From Cyanobium sp. CH-040 (GTDB lineage Bacteria; Cyanobacteriota; Cyanobacteriia; PCC-6307; Cyanobiaceae): a stretch of 64,000 bases of DNA. Shown piece by piece: positions 54,530 through 63,443 of the stretch; within the stretch, counting starts at the first letter, position 1, and each line of letters starts with the position of its first letter. Position numbers and translations under genes: made by a program. Below the pieces are notes generated by a model. The model saw nothing but the letters and a program-made list of their open reading frames with translations, had not been told where the DNA came from and did not search any database. The stretch is from contig NZ_JAGQCJ010000001.1 in the NCBI RefSeq assembly GCF_024346135.1, positions 124,001 to 188,000 on the forward strand. Reading direction: 5' to 3'.

Positions 54530-55216
54530 TCAGCCGCCGCTGGGGTCGATCTGGATCAGCCAGCTGCCCAGATAGCCGGACACCGGCACGTCGCCCGGGG
54601 CCTGGGCCAGGGCGTTGAACTGGAACATGCCCACGTTGAAGGGGTTGAACAGGCGCATGTGCACCCCGATGGTCTCGGTGTCCGGCACCGGCACATCGGG
54701 GAAGATCTCCAGGGCCCGGCCATTCGCGCTCAGCTCGATCGTGGCCGGGATGGTGGCCTCGCAGCGGGTGCGGGCCAGCATGCCGCCCTCGCGCATCCTG
54801 CACAGCCGGACCCGGCTGGTGTCGATCGTGGAGTCGAAGTTCTCGGGGATCGTGACCGTGAGCTTGAGGATGGCGTTGTTGCGATCCCGGGGGCGCAGCA
54901 TCAGGAAATAGTCCGCCCGCCGCAGGCGCTGGGTGTTGCTCAGGTAGTAGTACAGCCTGCGGTAGTCGCGGTTGTTCTCCCAGCGGAACTCCAGCAGACT
55001 CGGGGTTCCCTGGGCCAGGGCCGGCTGGGCGACCAGGCCGCCGGCCAGGCGTCCGAGCGGCTGCCCCGGGGTTGCCAGGGCAGCCAGGGCGATGCCTGTC
55101 ACCCCAAGGCCGGCGACGGCGGTCAGCCGGGGCAGGCGGCGGCGCGGGCGTCCACTGGTGGGGTGCCCATCGGCACCAGGCTTCAGCTGGGTCCGGGGCG
55201 GAGGCAGAAAACCCAT
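54530..55216 (-). CDS. DUF2808 family secreted protein
   Basis: 228 residues. A basic N-terminus and hydrophobic segment (AVAGLGVTGIALAALA, then ending near ALAQG) form a signal peptide. The mature part has LRRADYFLMLRP, TVTIPENFDSTIDTSRVRLCRMREGG and VHMRLFNPFNVGMFQFNA, typical of the cyanobacterial DUF2808 family. Function is unknown. Confidence 0.85.
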   Translation of the reverse strand: MGFLPPPRTQLKPGADGHPTSGRPRRRLPRLTAVAGLGVTGIALAALATPGQPLGRLAGGLVAQPALAQGTPSLLEFRWENNRDYRRLYYYLSNTQRLRRADYFLMLRPRDRNNAILKLTVTIPENFDSTIDTSRVRLCRMREGGMLARTRCEATIPATIELSANGRALEIFPDVPVPDTETIGVHMRLFNPFNVGMFQFNALAQAPGDVPVSGYLGSWLIQIDPSGG

Positions 55217-55296
55217 CGGAGAGGCTGCGGGCGGGAGGGCTGAACAGCAATTGTCTGCAGCACCCCGGGGCCATGGTGCCCACGGTGGCCGGCCCG

Positions 55297-55671
55297 CTAG
55301 CTGGCGCGGTCCGGCCGCAGTCGGCTCGCTTCGCGCAGGTAGGGGTGACAGACCGGGCGGTCGGCGTCCAGCCAGGCGTGGGCCAGCAGGCGGATGCAGC
55401 GGGGCAGGTCACCGGCCACGGCCATCTGCTGGCAGTCCAGCAGCGCCACCTGCTCCCATCCCTCCCGGCGGCGGGCGATGGCGGCCGGGAAGCAGGCATC
55501 CAGGTCGGCCGTGACCGAAAAGGTCACCGACACCACCCGCTCGCCGTGGAGGCCGTTGCGCTCCACCAGCACGTCCATCAGCTCGGCCACGGCCTCGCCG
55601 ATCGCCTCGCTGGTGTTGGCCGTGGCGGTGGTGGCGCCGCGCAGGGCGCGCAGCTGCAGGGGAGCGTTCAT
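55297..55671 (-). CDS. aroH: Chorismate mutase, AroH type
   Basis: 124 residues. LRALRGATTATANTSEAI carries the catalytic Arg, and TADLDACFPAAIARR and QVALLDCQQMAV follow the AroH pattern (single-domain trimer). It converts chorismate to prephenate for phenylalanine/tyrosine. The start overlaps the sppA stop as ATGA. Confidence 0.94.
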   Translation of the reverse strand: MNAPLQLRALRGATTATANTSEAIGEAVAELMDVLVERNGLHGERVVSVTFSVTADLDACFPAAIARRREGWEQVALLDCQQMAVAGDLPRCIRLLAHAWLDADRPVCHPYLREASRLRPDRAS

Positions 55672-56480
55672 GGGCGCCAGAGCCAGAGCGGCTGGCCGCT
55701 CCAGCCCAGCTCGAGGCTGAGGCCCTGGACCAGGGCCCGCAGCCTGGAACGGCCCGGGATCAGGCCGGCGAACCGCTTCGGCGGCGCGCCGAACTCAGTG
55801 GGCCGGGTGCGGTCGGGATTCAGACCCGCCAGCTCCGCCGCCAGTCTTCGGGCCCGCTCCTCGTCACCCAGTTCGTCCACCAGGCCGAGCTCCAGGGCCT
55901 GGGCACCGCTGAACACGCGGCCGTCGGCGAAGGCGCGCACCCTCTTCTCCGGCAGCCCCCGCCCCTCGGCCACCGCCGCCACGAACTGGCCGTAGCTGGA
56001 GTCGATCAGGTTCTGCAGCAGCTCCCGCTCGTCCTCGGTGAGGCCCCGATCCGGCGAGAGGATGTCCTTGTACAGGCCGCTCTTGACGGTCTCGAAGCTC
56101 ACCCCGAGACGCTTGAGCAGCTTGGAGATGTTGTTGCCGCGCAGGATCACCCCGATCGAGCCGGTGATCGTGCCCGGGTTGGCCACCACCTTCTCGGCGG
56201 CCACGCCGATGTACACCCCGCCCGAGGCGGAGATGTTGCCGAAGCTCGCCACCACCCGACAGCCCTTCTGGCGCAGGCGCAGCAGGGCGGCGTGGATCTC
56301 CTGGCTGTCGCCCACGGTGCCGCCGGGGCTGTCGATGCGCAGCAGCAGGGCCGGACATTCGCGCTGCTCCACCTGCTGGATGGCCTTGAGCACGCGCTTG
56401 CGGGTGCCGCCGGCGATCGGTCCCTCGATGGCGATCCGGGCCAGGGTGCGGCGGGTCTTGCGGCGCCAGGGCCAGGGCAT
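55668..56480 (-). CDS. sppA: Signal peptide peptidase SppA (serine protease)
   Basis: 270 residues, the short form of SppA. IDSPGGTVGDSQEIHAAL, the nucleophile Ser in GNISASGGVYIGVAA, and TGSIGVI are conserved; the general-base Lys is in the KSGLYKDILS region. It lacks the N-terminal membrane domain of long forms. Its stop overlaps aroH. It is divergent from the transporter gene. Confidence 0.9.
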   Translation of the reverse strand: MPWPWRRKTRRTLARIAIEGPIAGGTRKRVLKAIQQVEQRECPALLLRIDSPGGTVGDSQEIHAALLRLRQKGCRVVASFGNISASGGVYIGVAAEKVVANPGTITGSIGVILRGNNISKLLKRLGVSFETVKSGLYKDILSPDRGLTEDERELLQNLIDSSYGQFVAAVAEGRGLPEKRVRAFADGRVFSGAQALELGLVDELGDEERARRLAAELAGLNPDRTRPTEFGAPPKRFAGLIPGRSRLRALVQGLSLELGWSGQPLWLWRP

Positions 56481-56575
56481 GCGCTGTGATTGGGACGTGG
56501 CTGGATCTTAAAAACCGGTCACCCGGTTTCCCGCTGCCCGCCCGTCCGTTGCCTCCCCCGTTGCGTCTCCTGGCC

Positions 56576-57478
56576 ATGCTGCTGCCGTTCGCCCTCTGGG
56601 GCACGGCGATGGCGGCGATGCGGCCGCTGCTGGAGGGCGGCACGCCGCTGCAGGTGGCCAGCCTGCGGCTGCTGCCCGCCGGGGTGGTGGTGCTGCTGGC
56701 GGCGCTGGCCCTGCGCCGGCCCCTCGCCGTCGACCGCCGCGACTGGCCCTGGCTGCTCGCCTTCAGCGTCGTCGATGCCAGCCTGTTCCAGGGGCTGCTG
56801 GCCCGTGGTCTGGGCGAGACCGGCGCGGGCCTGGGATCGGTGCTGATCGACTCCCAGCCCCTGCTGGTGGCCCTGCTGGCCCGCAGCCTCTTCGGTGAGG
56901 CGATCAATCCGGTGGGCTGGCTTGGCCTGCTGCTGGGACTGCTGGGGATCCTCTGCCTCGGGCTGCCGGCACCGGTGCTGGGCCACTGGTGGCTGCAGGG
57001 GCCGATCGCATCCGGAGTGAAGCCCTGGAGCCATGGGGAGCTGTGGATGCTGGGGGCCGCCGCGGCGATGGCGGTGGGCACGGTGCTCTGCCGCTTCGCC
57101 ACCCGCCACAGCGATCCGGTGGCCGTCACCGGCTGGCATCTGCTGCTGGGGGGGCTGCCGCTGCTGGTGCTGGCCGAGCTGCCGGTGCGTTCCGGCGCCC
57201 CCTGGCTGCCTCAGTGGTCGCCGGGGCAATGGGGGCTGATGGCCTATGCCGCCCTGCTGGGCAGCGCCCTGGCCTACGGCCTGTTCTTCTGGTTCGCCAG
57301 CCAGGGCGACCTCACCGGGTTCACGGCCCTCACCTTCCTCACCCCGGTGTTCGCCCTGCTCTGCGGCGTGCTCTGGCTGGAGGAGCAGCTGCAGCCCCTG
57401 CAGTGGCTGGGCGCCCTGCTGGCGCTGGGGTCGGTGCTGCTGATCAACCGCCGCCAGGTGCTCTGGCGGAGCCTCTGA
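56576..57478 (+). CDS. EamA/DMT-family transporter
   Basis: Taken from the ATG at 56576 (MLLPFALWGTAMAA), giving ten predicted membrane helices and two EamA repeats; the frame is open to a TTG at 56486 with a poorly conserved leader. The conserved end of the second repeat (FTALTFLTPVFALLCGVLWLEE) is present. It probably exports a small metabolite. The stop overlaps the next ATG (TGATG), suggesting an operon with two glycosyltransferases. Confidence 0.85.
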   Translation: MLLPFALWGTAMAAMRPLLEGGTPLQVASLRLLPAGVVVLLAALALRRPLAVDRRDWPWLLAFSVVDASLFQGLLARGLGETGAGLGSVLIDSQPLLVALLARSLFGEAINPVGWLGLLLGLLGILCLGLPAPVLGHWWLQGPIASGVKPWSHGELWMLGAAAAMAVGTVLCRFATRHSDPVAVTGWHLLLGGLPLLVLAELPVRSGAPWLPQWSPGQWGLMAYAALLGSALAYGLFFWFASQGDLTGFTALTFLTPVFALLCGVLWLEEQLQPLQWLGALLALGSVLLINRRQVLWRSL

Positions 57479-58554
57479 TGCGCATCCTGGTGGTGAGCAC
57501 CCCGGTGGGGGCCCTGGGCAGCGGCCGCGGCGGCGGGGTGGAGATCACGGCCCTGGCGCTGGTGGCCGGCCTGCTGGACCGCGGCCACCGGCTCACCGTG
57601 CTGGCGGCTGAGGGCTCGCGGCTGCCGGAGTCCTGCTCGGGGGCCGTGATCTGGGGCGAGCGGGGCACGGATCAGCCCAGCTGGCAGCACAGGCCCCGCA
57701 ACGCCCCGGTGGAGCTGCCAGCCGATGCCCTGCTGGGCCGGCTCTGGCGCCGGGCCCTGACCCACCAGGCCGGGTTCGACGTGATCCTCAACCTGGCCTA
57801 CGACTGGCTGCCGCTCTGGCTCACGCCCCACACCGCCACGCCGCTGGCCCACCTGGTGAGCATGGGCTCGGTGGCTGCGGTGATGGATGCGGTGATCGCC
57901 GAGATCGCCCGCAGCCACCCCCGCCATCTGGCCTTCCACACCGCCGCCCAGGCGGCCGACTTCGATCTTCCCCAGCCGCCGCGTCTGGTGGGGAACGGCT
58001 TCGACCTCAGCCGCTATCAGTTTCAGGCCGAGCCCGAGCCCCTGCTGGGCTGGGCTGGGCGCATCGCGCCGGAGAAGGGGCTCGAGGACGCGGCGGCGGC
58101 CGCAGCCCGGCTGGGTCTGCCCCTGGTGGTGTGGGGCCTCGAGGAGGACGCCGCCTACGCGCGCCGGGTGGAGGCTTTGGTGCCGCCGGGCACCATCCAC
58201 TGGCGGGGGTTCCTGCCCACCGAGCGGCTGCAGGCGGAGCTGGGGCGCTGCGCGGTGCTGCTCAACACGCCCAAGTGGAATGAGGCCTTCGGCAACGTGG
58301 TGGTGGAGGCCCTGGCCTGCGGCGTGCCCGTGGCGGCCTACGCCCGGGGCGGGCCGGCGGAGCTGGTGCAGGACGGGGTGACGGGGGTTCTGGCGGAGCC
58401 CGATGACGTGGACGCTCTGGTGGCGGCGGTGCGGCGGGCCCGGGGCCTGGACCGGCGCCGCTGCCGGGCCTGGGTGGAGGCCCACTGCTCCCAGCAGGCG
58501 TTCGCCGCCCGCATCGAGGACTGGCTGTCGGCCCTCGTCGAGGGGCACCGATAG
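57478..58554 (+). CDS. GT4-family glycosyltransferase
   Basis: 358 residues. GT-B fold start RILVVSTPVGALGSGRGGGVEI, and the C-terminal donor-binding half LGWAGRIAPEKGLEDAAAAA and NEAFGNVVVEALACGVPVAAYARGGPAELV (EX7E) identify family 4. A retaining transferase; the acceptor is unknown. The start overlaps the transporter stop by one base. Confidence 0.92.
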   Translation: MRILVVSTPVGALGSGRGGGVEITALALVAGLLDRGHRLTVLAAEGSRLPESCSGAVIWGERGTDQPSWQHRPRNAPVELPADALLGRLWRRALTHQAGFDVILNLAYDWLPLWLTPHTATPLAHLVSMGSVAAVMDAVIAEIARSHPRHLAFHTAAQAADFDLPQPPRLVGNGFDLSRYQFQAEPEPLLGWAGRIAPEKGLEDAAAAAARLGLPLVVWGLEEDAAYARRVEALVPPGTIHWRGFLPTERLQAELGRCAVLLNTPKWNEAFGNVVVEALACGVPVAAYARGGPAELVQDGVTGVLAEPDDVDALVAAVRRARGLDRRRCRAWVEAHCSQQAFAARIEDWLSALVEGHR

Positions 58555-58584
58555 GGTCGGGGCCGGCTCCTGCCATCGCCTCGC

Positions 58585-60435
58585 GTGTCACGCTCCGACG
58601 GCTTTCCTGCGCCTGCCCGTGGGTCTGAGGACGCGGCCCGGGCCGCCACCGGGCCCCGACCCGAGCCGGTGGCCGCCGGCCCGGCCCGGGGGGTGCTGCT
58701 GCTGAGCCTGGGGCTGGGGCTGCTGCTGTTCGTGTGGCAGCTGGGATCCACGGGCCTGGTGGATGAGACCCCGCCGCTGTTCGCGGCGTCGGCCCGGGCC
58801 ATGGCCGAGACGGGCGACTGGCTGATCCCGCGGGTGAATGGCCTGCCCCGCTACGACAAGCCGCCGCTGGTGTACTGGGCGATGGGGCTGCTCTACGCCC
58901 TGCCCGGCCAGAACCAGTGGGATCCGCTGGGCACCTGGGCGGCCCGCCTGCCCTCGGCCCTGGCCACGGTGGTGGCGATGCAGGTGCTGGTGCACACCCT
59001 GCTGCTGTGGCCCCAGGCCCGGCGCCAGCGGGCCAGCGCCGCCCTGGCCGCAGGCCTGGCCTTCGCGCTCTCCCCCTTGGTGCTGCTGTGGGGACGGATC
59101 GCCGTCAGCGATGCCCTGCTCACCGGCACGCTGGCGGTGAGCCTGCTGCTGGCCTGGCGCAGCTACGCCAGCGGCGGACGCCGCTGGTGGGCCTCCTGGC
59201 TGGTGCTGGGTCTGGCCGTGCTCACCAAGGGGCCGGTGGCGGTGGTGCTGCTGGGCCTCACCCTGGTGCTGTTCGCCTGGCTGCAGGCCGACTGGCGCGG
59301 CCTGTGGCGGTGCCTGCGGCCGTTGCGGGGCCTGCTGCTCACTGTCCTGGTGGCCGTGCCCTGGTACGGGGCGGCCCTGGTGGTGGAGGGCGAGCCCTTC
59401 TGGCGCAGCTTCTTCGGATACCACAACCTGCAGCGCTTCACCGCGGTGGTGAACGACCATCAGGCCCCCTGGTGGTTCTTCGGCCTGATGCTGGTGCTGG
59501 CCAGCCTGCCGCTCACGCCGCTGCTGATGCAGGGTCTGGTGCGGGCCCTGCGCTCACCCGCCCCGCCGCCGGCCCTCTCGCTGCAGCGCTTCGCCGCCTG
59601 CTGGCTGCTGGCGGTGCTGCTGTTCTTCAGCCTGGCCGCCACCAAGCTGCCCAGCTACTGGCTGCCGGCCACCCCGGCGGCGGGGGTGCTGATCGCCCTC
59701 GCCGCCCAGCGCCGCCCCCGGCTGCCCTGGCGGCTGAGCCTGCTGCTGGCTCTGCTGCTGGCCGCCGCCCTGGCCGCCGCGCCGCTGTGGGTGCCCCTGA
59801 TCGTCACGCCCGAGATGCCCGGGCTTCCGGCTCTGCTGCTGGCCGGCGGCCGGCTGACGGTGGCCGCGGTCTGCTTCCTGCTGGCCGCGGCGCTGGGGTT
59901 CATCGGCTGGCGGCGCGGCTCGGCGGCGGCGTTGCTGGCGCTGCAGTTGCCGCTGGTGCTGTTCGTGCCCCTGGCGCTGCTGCCGCTCTGGCACCTGGGC
60001 GACCAGCTGCGCGGCGAGCCGGTGCGGCGCCTGGCCGCGCTGGTGGGGGAGCGCACGCCGGCTGCCGAAGGTGGCGACCCCCTGGCGATGGTGGGCATGC
60101 TCAAGCCCTCCCTGCACTTCTATGGCCGCCGGGTGGTGATCTACGAGGGGGCCGAACCGGCGGGGCTGGTGAACCTGGCCGAACGGCTGGCCGGGGAGCG
60201 CCGCCAGGGCCAGGAGCCCAGCAGCGCCGCGCAGCGGCCCCAGGTGCTGCTGGTGATCGACGCCGACACCGCGTCCCGCGAGCACTGGCGCGGCCTGGAG
60301 CCCGAGCTGCTCGAGCAGGCGGGCATCTATCGCCTCTGGCGCCTCGACCGCCGCCGGCTGGAGCAGCGGGCCGCCCAGCTCCGCCGGGCCGGGGTGCGGG
60401 CCGACTGGCGCGATCCGCGGCCGGAGCGCTACTGA
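58585..60435 (+). CDS. GT39/83-family membrane glycosyltransferase, ArnT-like
   Basis: 616 residues from the GTG at 58585. About 11-12 membrane segments. The first extracytoplasmic loop has the catalytic-type LVDETPPLF (Asp-Glu) and RYDKPPLVYW, the pattern of ArnT and protein mannosyltransferases. It moves sugars from polyprenyl phosphate donors onto lipid or protein at the periplasmic side. The C-terminal soluble part ends in Arg-rich sequence. It is 30 bases after the GT4 gene. Confidence 0.87.
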   Translation: MSRSDGFPAPARGSEDAARAATGPRPEPVAAGPARGVLLLSLGLGLLLFVWQLGSTGLVDETPPLFAASARAMAETGDWLIPRVNGLPRYDKPPLVYWAMGLLYALPGQNQWDPLGTWAARLPSALATVVAMQVLVHTLLLWPQARRQRASAALAAGLAFALSPLVLLWGRIAVSDALLTGTLAVSLLLAWRSYASGGRRWWASWLVLGLAVLTKGPVAVVLLGLTLVLFAWLQADWRGLWRCLRPLRGLLLTVLVAVPWYGAALVVEGEPFWRSFFGYHNLQRFTAVVNDHQAPWWFFGLMLVLASLPLTPLLMQGLVRALRSPAPPPALSLQRFAACWLLAVLLFFSLAATKLPSYWLPATPAAGVLIALAAQRRPRLPWRLSLLLALLLAAALAAAPLWVPLIVTPEMPGLPALLLAGGRLTVAAVCFLLAAALGFIGWRRGSAAALLALQLPLVLFVPLALLPLWHLGDQLRGEPVRRLAALVGERTPAAEGGDPLAMVGMLKPSLHFYGRRVVIYEGAEPAGLVNLAERLAGERRQGQEPSSAAQRPQVLLVIDADTASREHWRGLEPELLEQAGIYRLWRLDRRRLEQRAAQLRRAGVRADWRDPRPERY

Positions 60436-61028
60436 GGGACGGAGGATTCGGCCGCCGCCGCCAGCTGCCGACGCCGGCAGAAGCTGCAGTGCCCCCAGCG
60501 CGCCATCTCGCCGGCCGGTGCAGGACAGCCGCAGCCCGGGCAACTGGCCATGCCGTGCACATCCACCCGGCTGGGATGGCGGGCCCACACCAGGGCCTCC
60601 TCCTCGGCGCCGGGGGTGGCCGGCGGGGTGGGGTGATGCTGTTCGATGCGCAGATCCCGCAGCGCGAAGCCGGCCGCGCGCAGGGCCCCGAGCAGCTGAT
60701 GGCGGTGGTACTGCAGGGCCTGCAGCCAGGGGCCCGGGGCGGCCCCCACCGTGAGCCTGGAGCCCTGCAGCCGCAGCGGCCGGCAGTGGGGGGCGAGCTG
60801 GGGACCCGCCAGCTGGGGCCAGCGCTGCCAGATGGCGGCCAGATGGCCCTGCTGCTGCCAGTCCCGCTGCAGCGACTCCAGGCAGCGGTCGAGGCCGGTG
60901 GCCCCCGGCCGGGGGGGTGGCATCAGCAGCGACAGCGTGCCCACACGGCGCGTGACGGCCTCCGGGCTGCTGCCACCGGCCGGTCCGCTGCGGCGGCGGC
61001 GGCGCTCAGGGGTGTTCGGTTCTCCCAT
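60429..61028 (-). CDS. DciA-like (DUF721) protein with C-terminal cysteine cluster
   Basis: 199 residues. The central DUF721 domain has LAAIWQRWPQLAGPQLAPHCRPLRLQGSRLTV, typical of DciA, the replicative helicase loader of bacteria lacking DnaC. A C-terminal extension carries CPGCGCP and GHCSFC, a zinc-ribbon-like four-cysteine set not standard for DciA. The gene ends convergently with the preceding glycosyltransferase by seven bases. Confidence 0.75.
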   Translation of the reverse strand: MGEPNTPERRRRRSGPAGGSSPEAVTRRVGTLSLLMPPPRPGATGLDRCLESLQRDWQQQGHLAAIWQRWPQLAGPQLAPHCRPLRLQGSRLTVGAAPGPWLQALQYHRHQLLGALRAAGFALRDLRIEQHHPTPPATPGAEEEALVWARHPSRVDVHGMASCPGCGCPAPAGEMARWGHCSFCRRRQLAAAAESSVPQ

Positions 61029-61091
61029 GGGCGGCCCGGCGGTGCGCCGCGGCGGATGTGGTTAGCCTCAAGCATCGCCCCGTTCCCCTTC

Positions 61092-61868
61092 ATGGGCTTC
61101 TTCGACCGCCTCAGCCGCCTGTTTCGCGCCAACGCCAACGCGGTGATCAGCAACATGGAGGACCCCGCGAAGATCCTCGACCAGTCGGTGGAGGACATGC
61201 AGCGGGATCTGGTGAAGCTGCGCCAGGCCGTGGCCACCGCGATCGCCAGCCAGAAGCGCATCCAGAACCAGGCCGAGCAGGCCGAGGCCCAGAGCAGAAC
61301 CTGGTACGAACGGGCCGAACTGGCCTTGAAGAAGAACGAGGAGGATCTGGCCCGCGAAGCCCTCTCCCGGCGCAAGACCTACCAGGACACCGCCACGGCC
61401 CTGAACACCCAGCTCCAGAGCCAGTCGGCCCAGGTGGAGGGGCTGAAGAAGAGCCTGGTGGCGCTGGAGGCCAAGATCGCCGAGGCCAAGACCAAGAAGG
61501 ACATGCTCAAGGCCCGGGCCCAGGCGGCCAAGGCCCAGGAGCAGCTCCAGAGCGCCGTGAACGGCCTGGGCACCGACAACGCCATGGCCGCCTTCGAGCG
61601 CATGGAGGAGAAGGTGCAGATCCTCGAGGCCCGCAGCCAGGCGGCCGCGGAACTGGCCGGCGCCGATCTGGAGAGCCAGTTCGCCGCCCTGCAGGGCAGC
61701 GACGTGGACGACGAGCTGGCCGCCCTCAAGAACCGCCTGGCGGGGGTTCCGGAAGAGCCGATCGCCCTGCCCGCCGAGGATGCCCCGGTGCCCCGGCTCG
61801 AGCCGGCCCAGGTGGCCGAGGTGGACGCGGAACTCCAGGAGCTCAAGCGCTCCATCGACCAGCTCTGA
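61092..61868 (+). CDS. vipp1: VIPP1/PspA-family membrane-remodelling protein
   Basis: 258 residues from the ATG at 61092. Almost entirely alpha-helical and coiled-coil: MGFFDRLSRLFRANANAVIS (amphipathic anchor helix), then long heptad helices with MEDPAKILDQSV and QSRTWYERAELALKKNEEDLA. A C-terminal extra helix (LQELKRSIDQL) is characteristic of VIPP1 rather than PspA. It shapes thylakoid membranes. Confidence 0.92.
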   Translation: MGFFDRLSRLFRANANAVISNMEDPAKILDQSVEDMQRDLVKLRQAVATAIASQKRIQNQAEQAEAQSRTWYERAELALKKNEEDLAREALSRRKTYQDTATALNTQLQSQSAQVEGLKKSLVALEAKIAEAKTKKDMLKARAQAAKAQEQLQSAVNGLGTDNAMAAFERMEEKVQILEARSQAAAELAGADLESQFAALQGSDVDDELAALKNRLAGVPEEPIALPAEDAPVPRLEPAQVAEVDAELQELKRSIDQL

Positions 61869-61942
61869 GGTCCCGGTGACGTGGGGGTGTCCGGCGGCGG
61901 CGGCCGGGCTCCATACAATCCAGCTTCGCCGTTGTCCGCCCT

Positions 61943-62263
61943 GTGCCCGCCGCCCAGCTCACCGACGCCAGTTTCGAGACCGAGGTGCTGCAGTCGTCCA
62001 CGCCCTATCTCGTGGATGTCTGGGCCCAGTGGTGCGGTCCCTGCCGGCTGATGGCTCCGCTGATGGACTGGGCGGCCGCCGAATACGCCGGCCGTCTCAC
62101 GGTGGGCAAGCTGGAGGCCGATCCCAATCCCGTCAGCCGTGACCGCATGAAGGTGCAGGGACTGCCCACCCTGGTGCTCTACAGGGGTGGCGAGGAGGTG
62201 GCCCGCCATGAGGGCGCCATGGCCCAGGCCCAGCTCAAGGCCTTCCTGGATGCCCATCTCTGA
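61943..62263 (+). CDS. trxA: Thioredoxin
   Basis: 106 residues from the GTG at 61943. Active site WCGPC near residue 30 (VDVWAQWCGPCR), cis-Pro in GLPTLVLY. A reductant for many enzymes. The exact subtype (m, x, y) cannot be fixed from the sequence alone. Its stop overlaps the following aminotransferase start by 14 bases. Confidence 0.93.
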   Translation: MPAAQLTDASFETEVLQSSTPYLVDVWAQWCGPCRLMAPLMDWAAAEYAGRLTVGKLEADPNPVSRDRMKVQGLPTLVLYRGGEEVARHEGAMAQAQLKAFLDAHL

Positions 62264-63443
62264 GCGCCTCAGCCGGCTTGGCAGCGGCGTCTTCGCCCGC
62301 AACGACCAGCGCAAGGCGGCCTATGGCCGCCGGGCCGCCGATCCGGGCGCCGCTCTGCCGCCCCTGCTCGACCTCTCCCTCGGCTCCACCGACCTGCAGC
62401 CTCCGGCCGTGGCGATCGAGGCCATCTCCGCCCATCTGGCCAGGCCGGAGAGTGCCGCCTACTGCCTCCATGCCGCCACCGCGCCTTTCCGCAGGGCGGT
62501 GGCGGGCTGGGCCCGGCGCCGCTTCGGGGTGGAGGTGGACGCCGATCGCGAGGTGCTGCTGCTGGTGGGGTCGCAGGAGGGCACGGCCCACCTGCCCCTG
62601 GCGGTGCTCAATCCCGGCGACGCGGCCCTGCTGCTCGACCCCTACTACCCCTCCCACATGGGGGGCCTGCACCTGGCTTCGGCCCGGCCGGTGCTGCTCC
62701 CCCTCGATGCGGCCAGCGGCTGGCGGCCCGACTTCGAGCGCCTGCCGGCCGTCCAGTGGGACAGCCTGAAGCTGATGGTGCTCGGCTTCCCCCACAACCC
62801 CACCGCCACCACCGGCGAGCAGGCCTGGCTGGATGCGGCGGTGGAGAAGGCCCTCGCCCACGGCATCGTGCTGGCCCACGACAATCCCTATGTGGACCTG
62901 GCCCTGGAGGGGGAGGCGCCGGCCCTGCTGCGCAACCCGGCCTGGCGGGAATGCGGCATCGAGTTCTTCTCCCTCTCCAAGAGCTGGTGCCTGGGCGGGT
63001 ACCGGCTGGCCTTCGCGATCGGCGCCGAGTGGCTGATCACCGCCCTGCGCCAGCTCAAGGGGGTGGTGGATTTCAACCAGTCCCTGGCGCTTCAGGCCGG
63101 TGCCATCGCCGCCCTGGAGCGGGCCCCCGAGTGGCCGGAGCGGCTGCGAGCGGAATACCGCCGGCGCCGCGACGCCATGGCAACCGCCCTGGAGGCGGCC
63201 GGCTGGCCGGTGCGGCATCCCTCCATGGCCCTCTACCTCTGGCTGTCGTTGCCCCCCCAGGCCAGAGACCTGGCGTCGGAGGACTTCTGCGGCGCCCTGC
63301 TGGAGGGTACGGGAGTGGCGCTCACCCCCGGCAACGGCTTCGGGCCCGGGGGCGAGGGCTGGGTGCGGCTGGCGCTGGTGCACCCGCAGGCCGACCTCGA
63401 AGCCGGAGCCGAGCGCATCGGCCGCTGGCTGGCCCGCCGTTGA
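62250..63443 (+). CDS. Class I/II aminotransferase (LL-DAP/aromatic-type)
   Basis: 397 residues from the ATG at 62250 (MPISERLSRLG), overlapping the thioredoxin gene. PLP fold: LDLSLGSTDLQPP, LLDPYYPSHMGG, the cofactor Asn in GFPHNPTATT, and the PLP Lys in SLSKSWCLGGYRLAF. The family includes LL-diaminopimelate and N-succinyl-diaminopimelate aminotransferases; the exact substrate is open. It is followed immediately by birA (TTGA overlap). Confidence 0.88.
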   Translation: MPISERLSRLGSGVFARNDQRKAAYGRRAADPGAALPPLLDLSLGSTDLQPPAVAIEAISAHLARPESAAYCLHAATAPFRRAVAGWARRRFGVEVDADREVLLLVGSQEGTAHLPLAVLNPGDAALLLDPYYPSHMGGLHLASARPVLLPLDAASGWRPDFERLPAVQWDSLKLMVLGFPHNPTATTGEQAWLDAAVEKALAHGIVLAHDNPYVDLALEGEAPALLRNPAWRECGIEFFSLSKSWCLGGYRLAFAIGAEWLITALRQLKGVVDFNQSLALQAGAIAALERAPEWPERLRAEYRRRRDAMATALEAAGWPVRHPSMALYLWLSLPPQARDLASEDFCGALLEGTGVALTPGNGFGPGGEGWVRLALVHPQADLEAGAERIGRWLARR

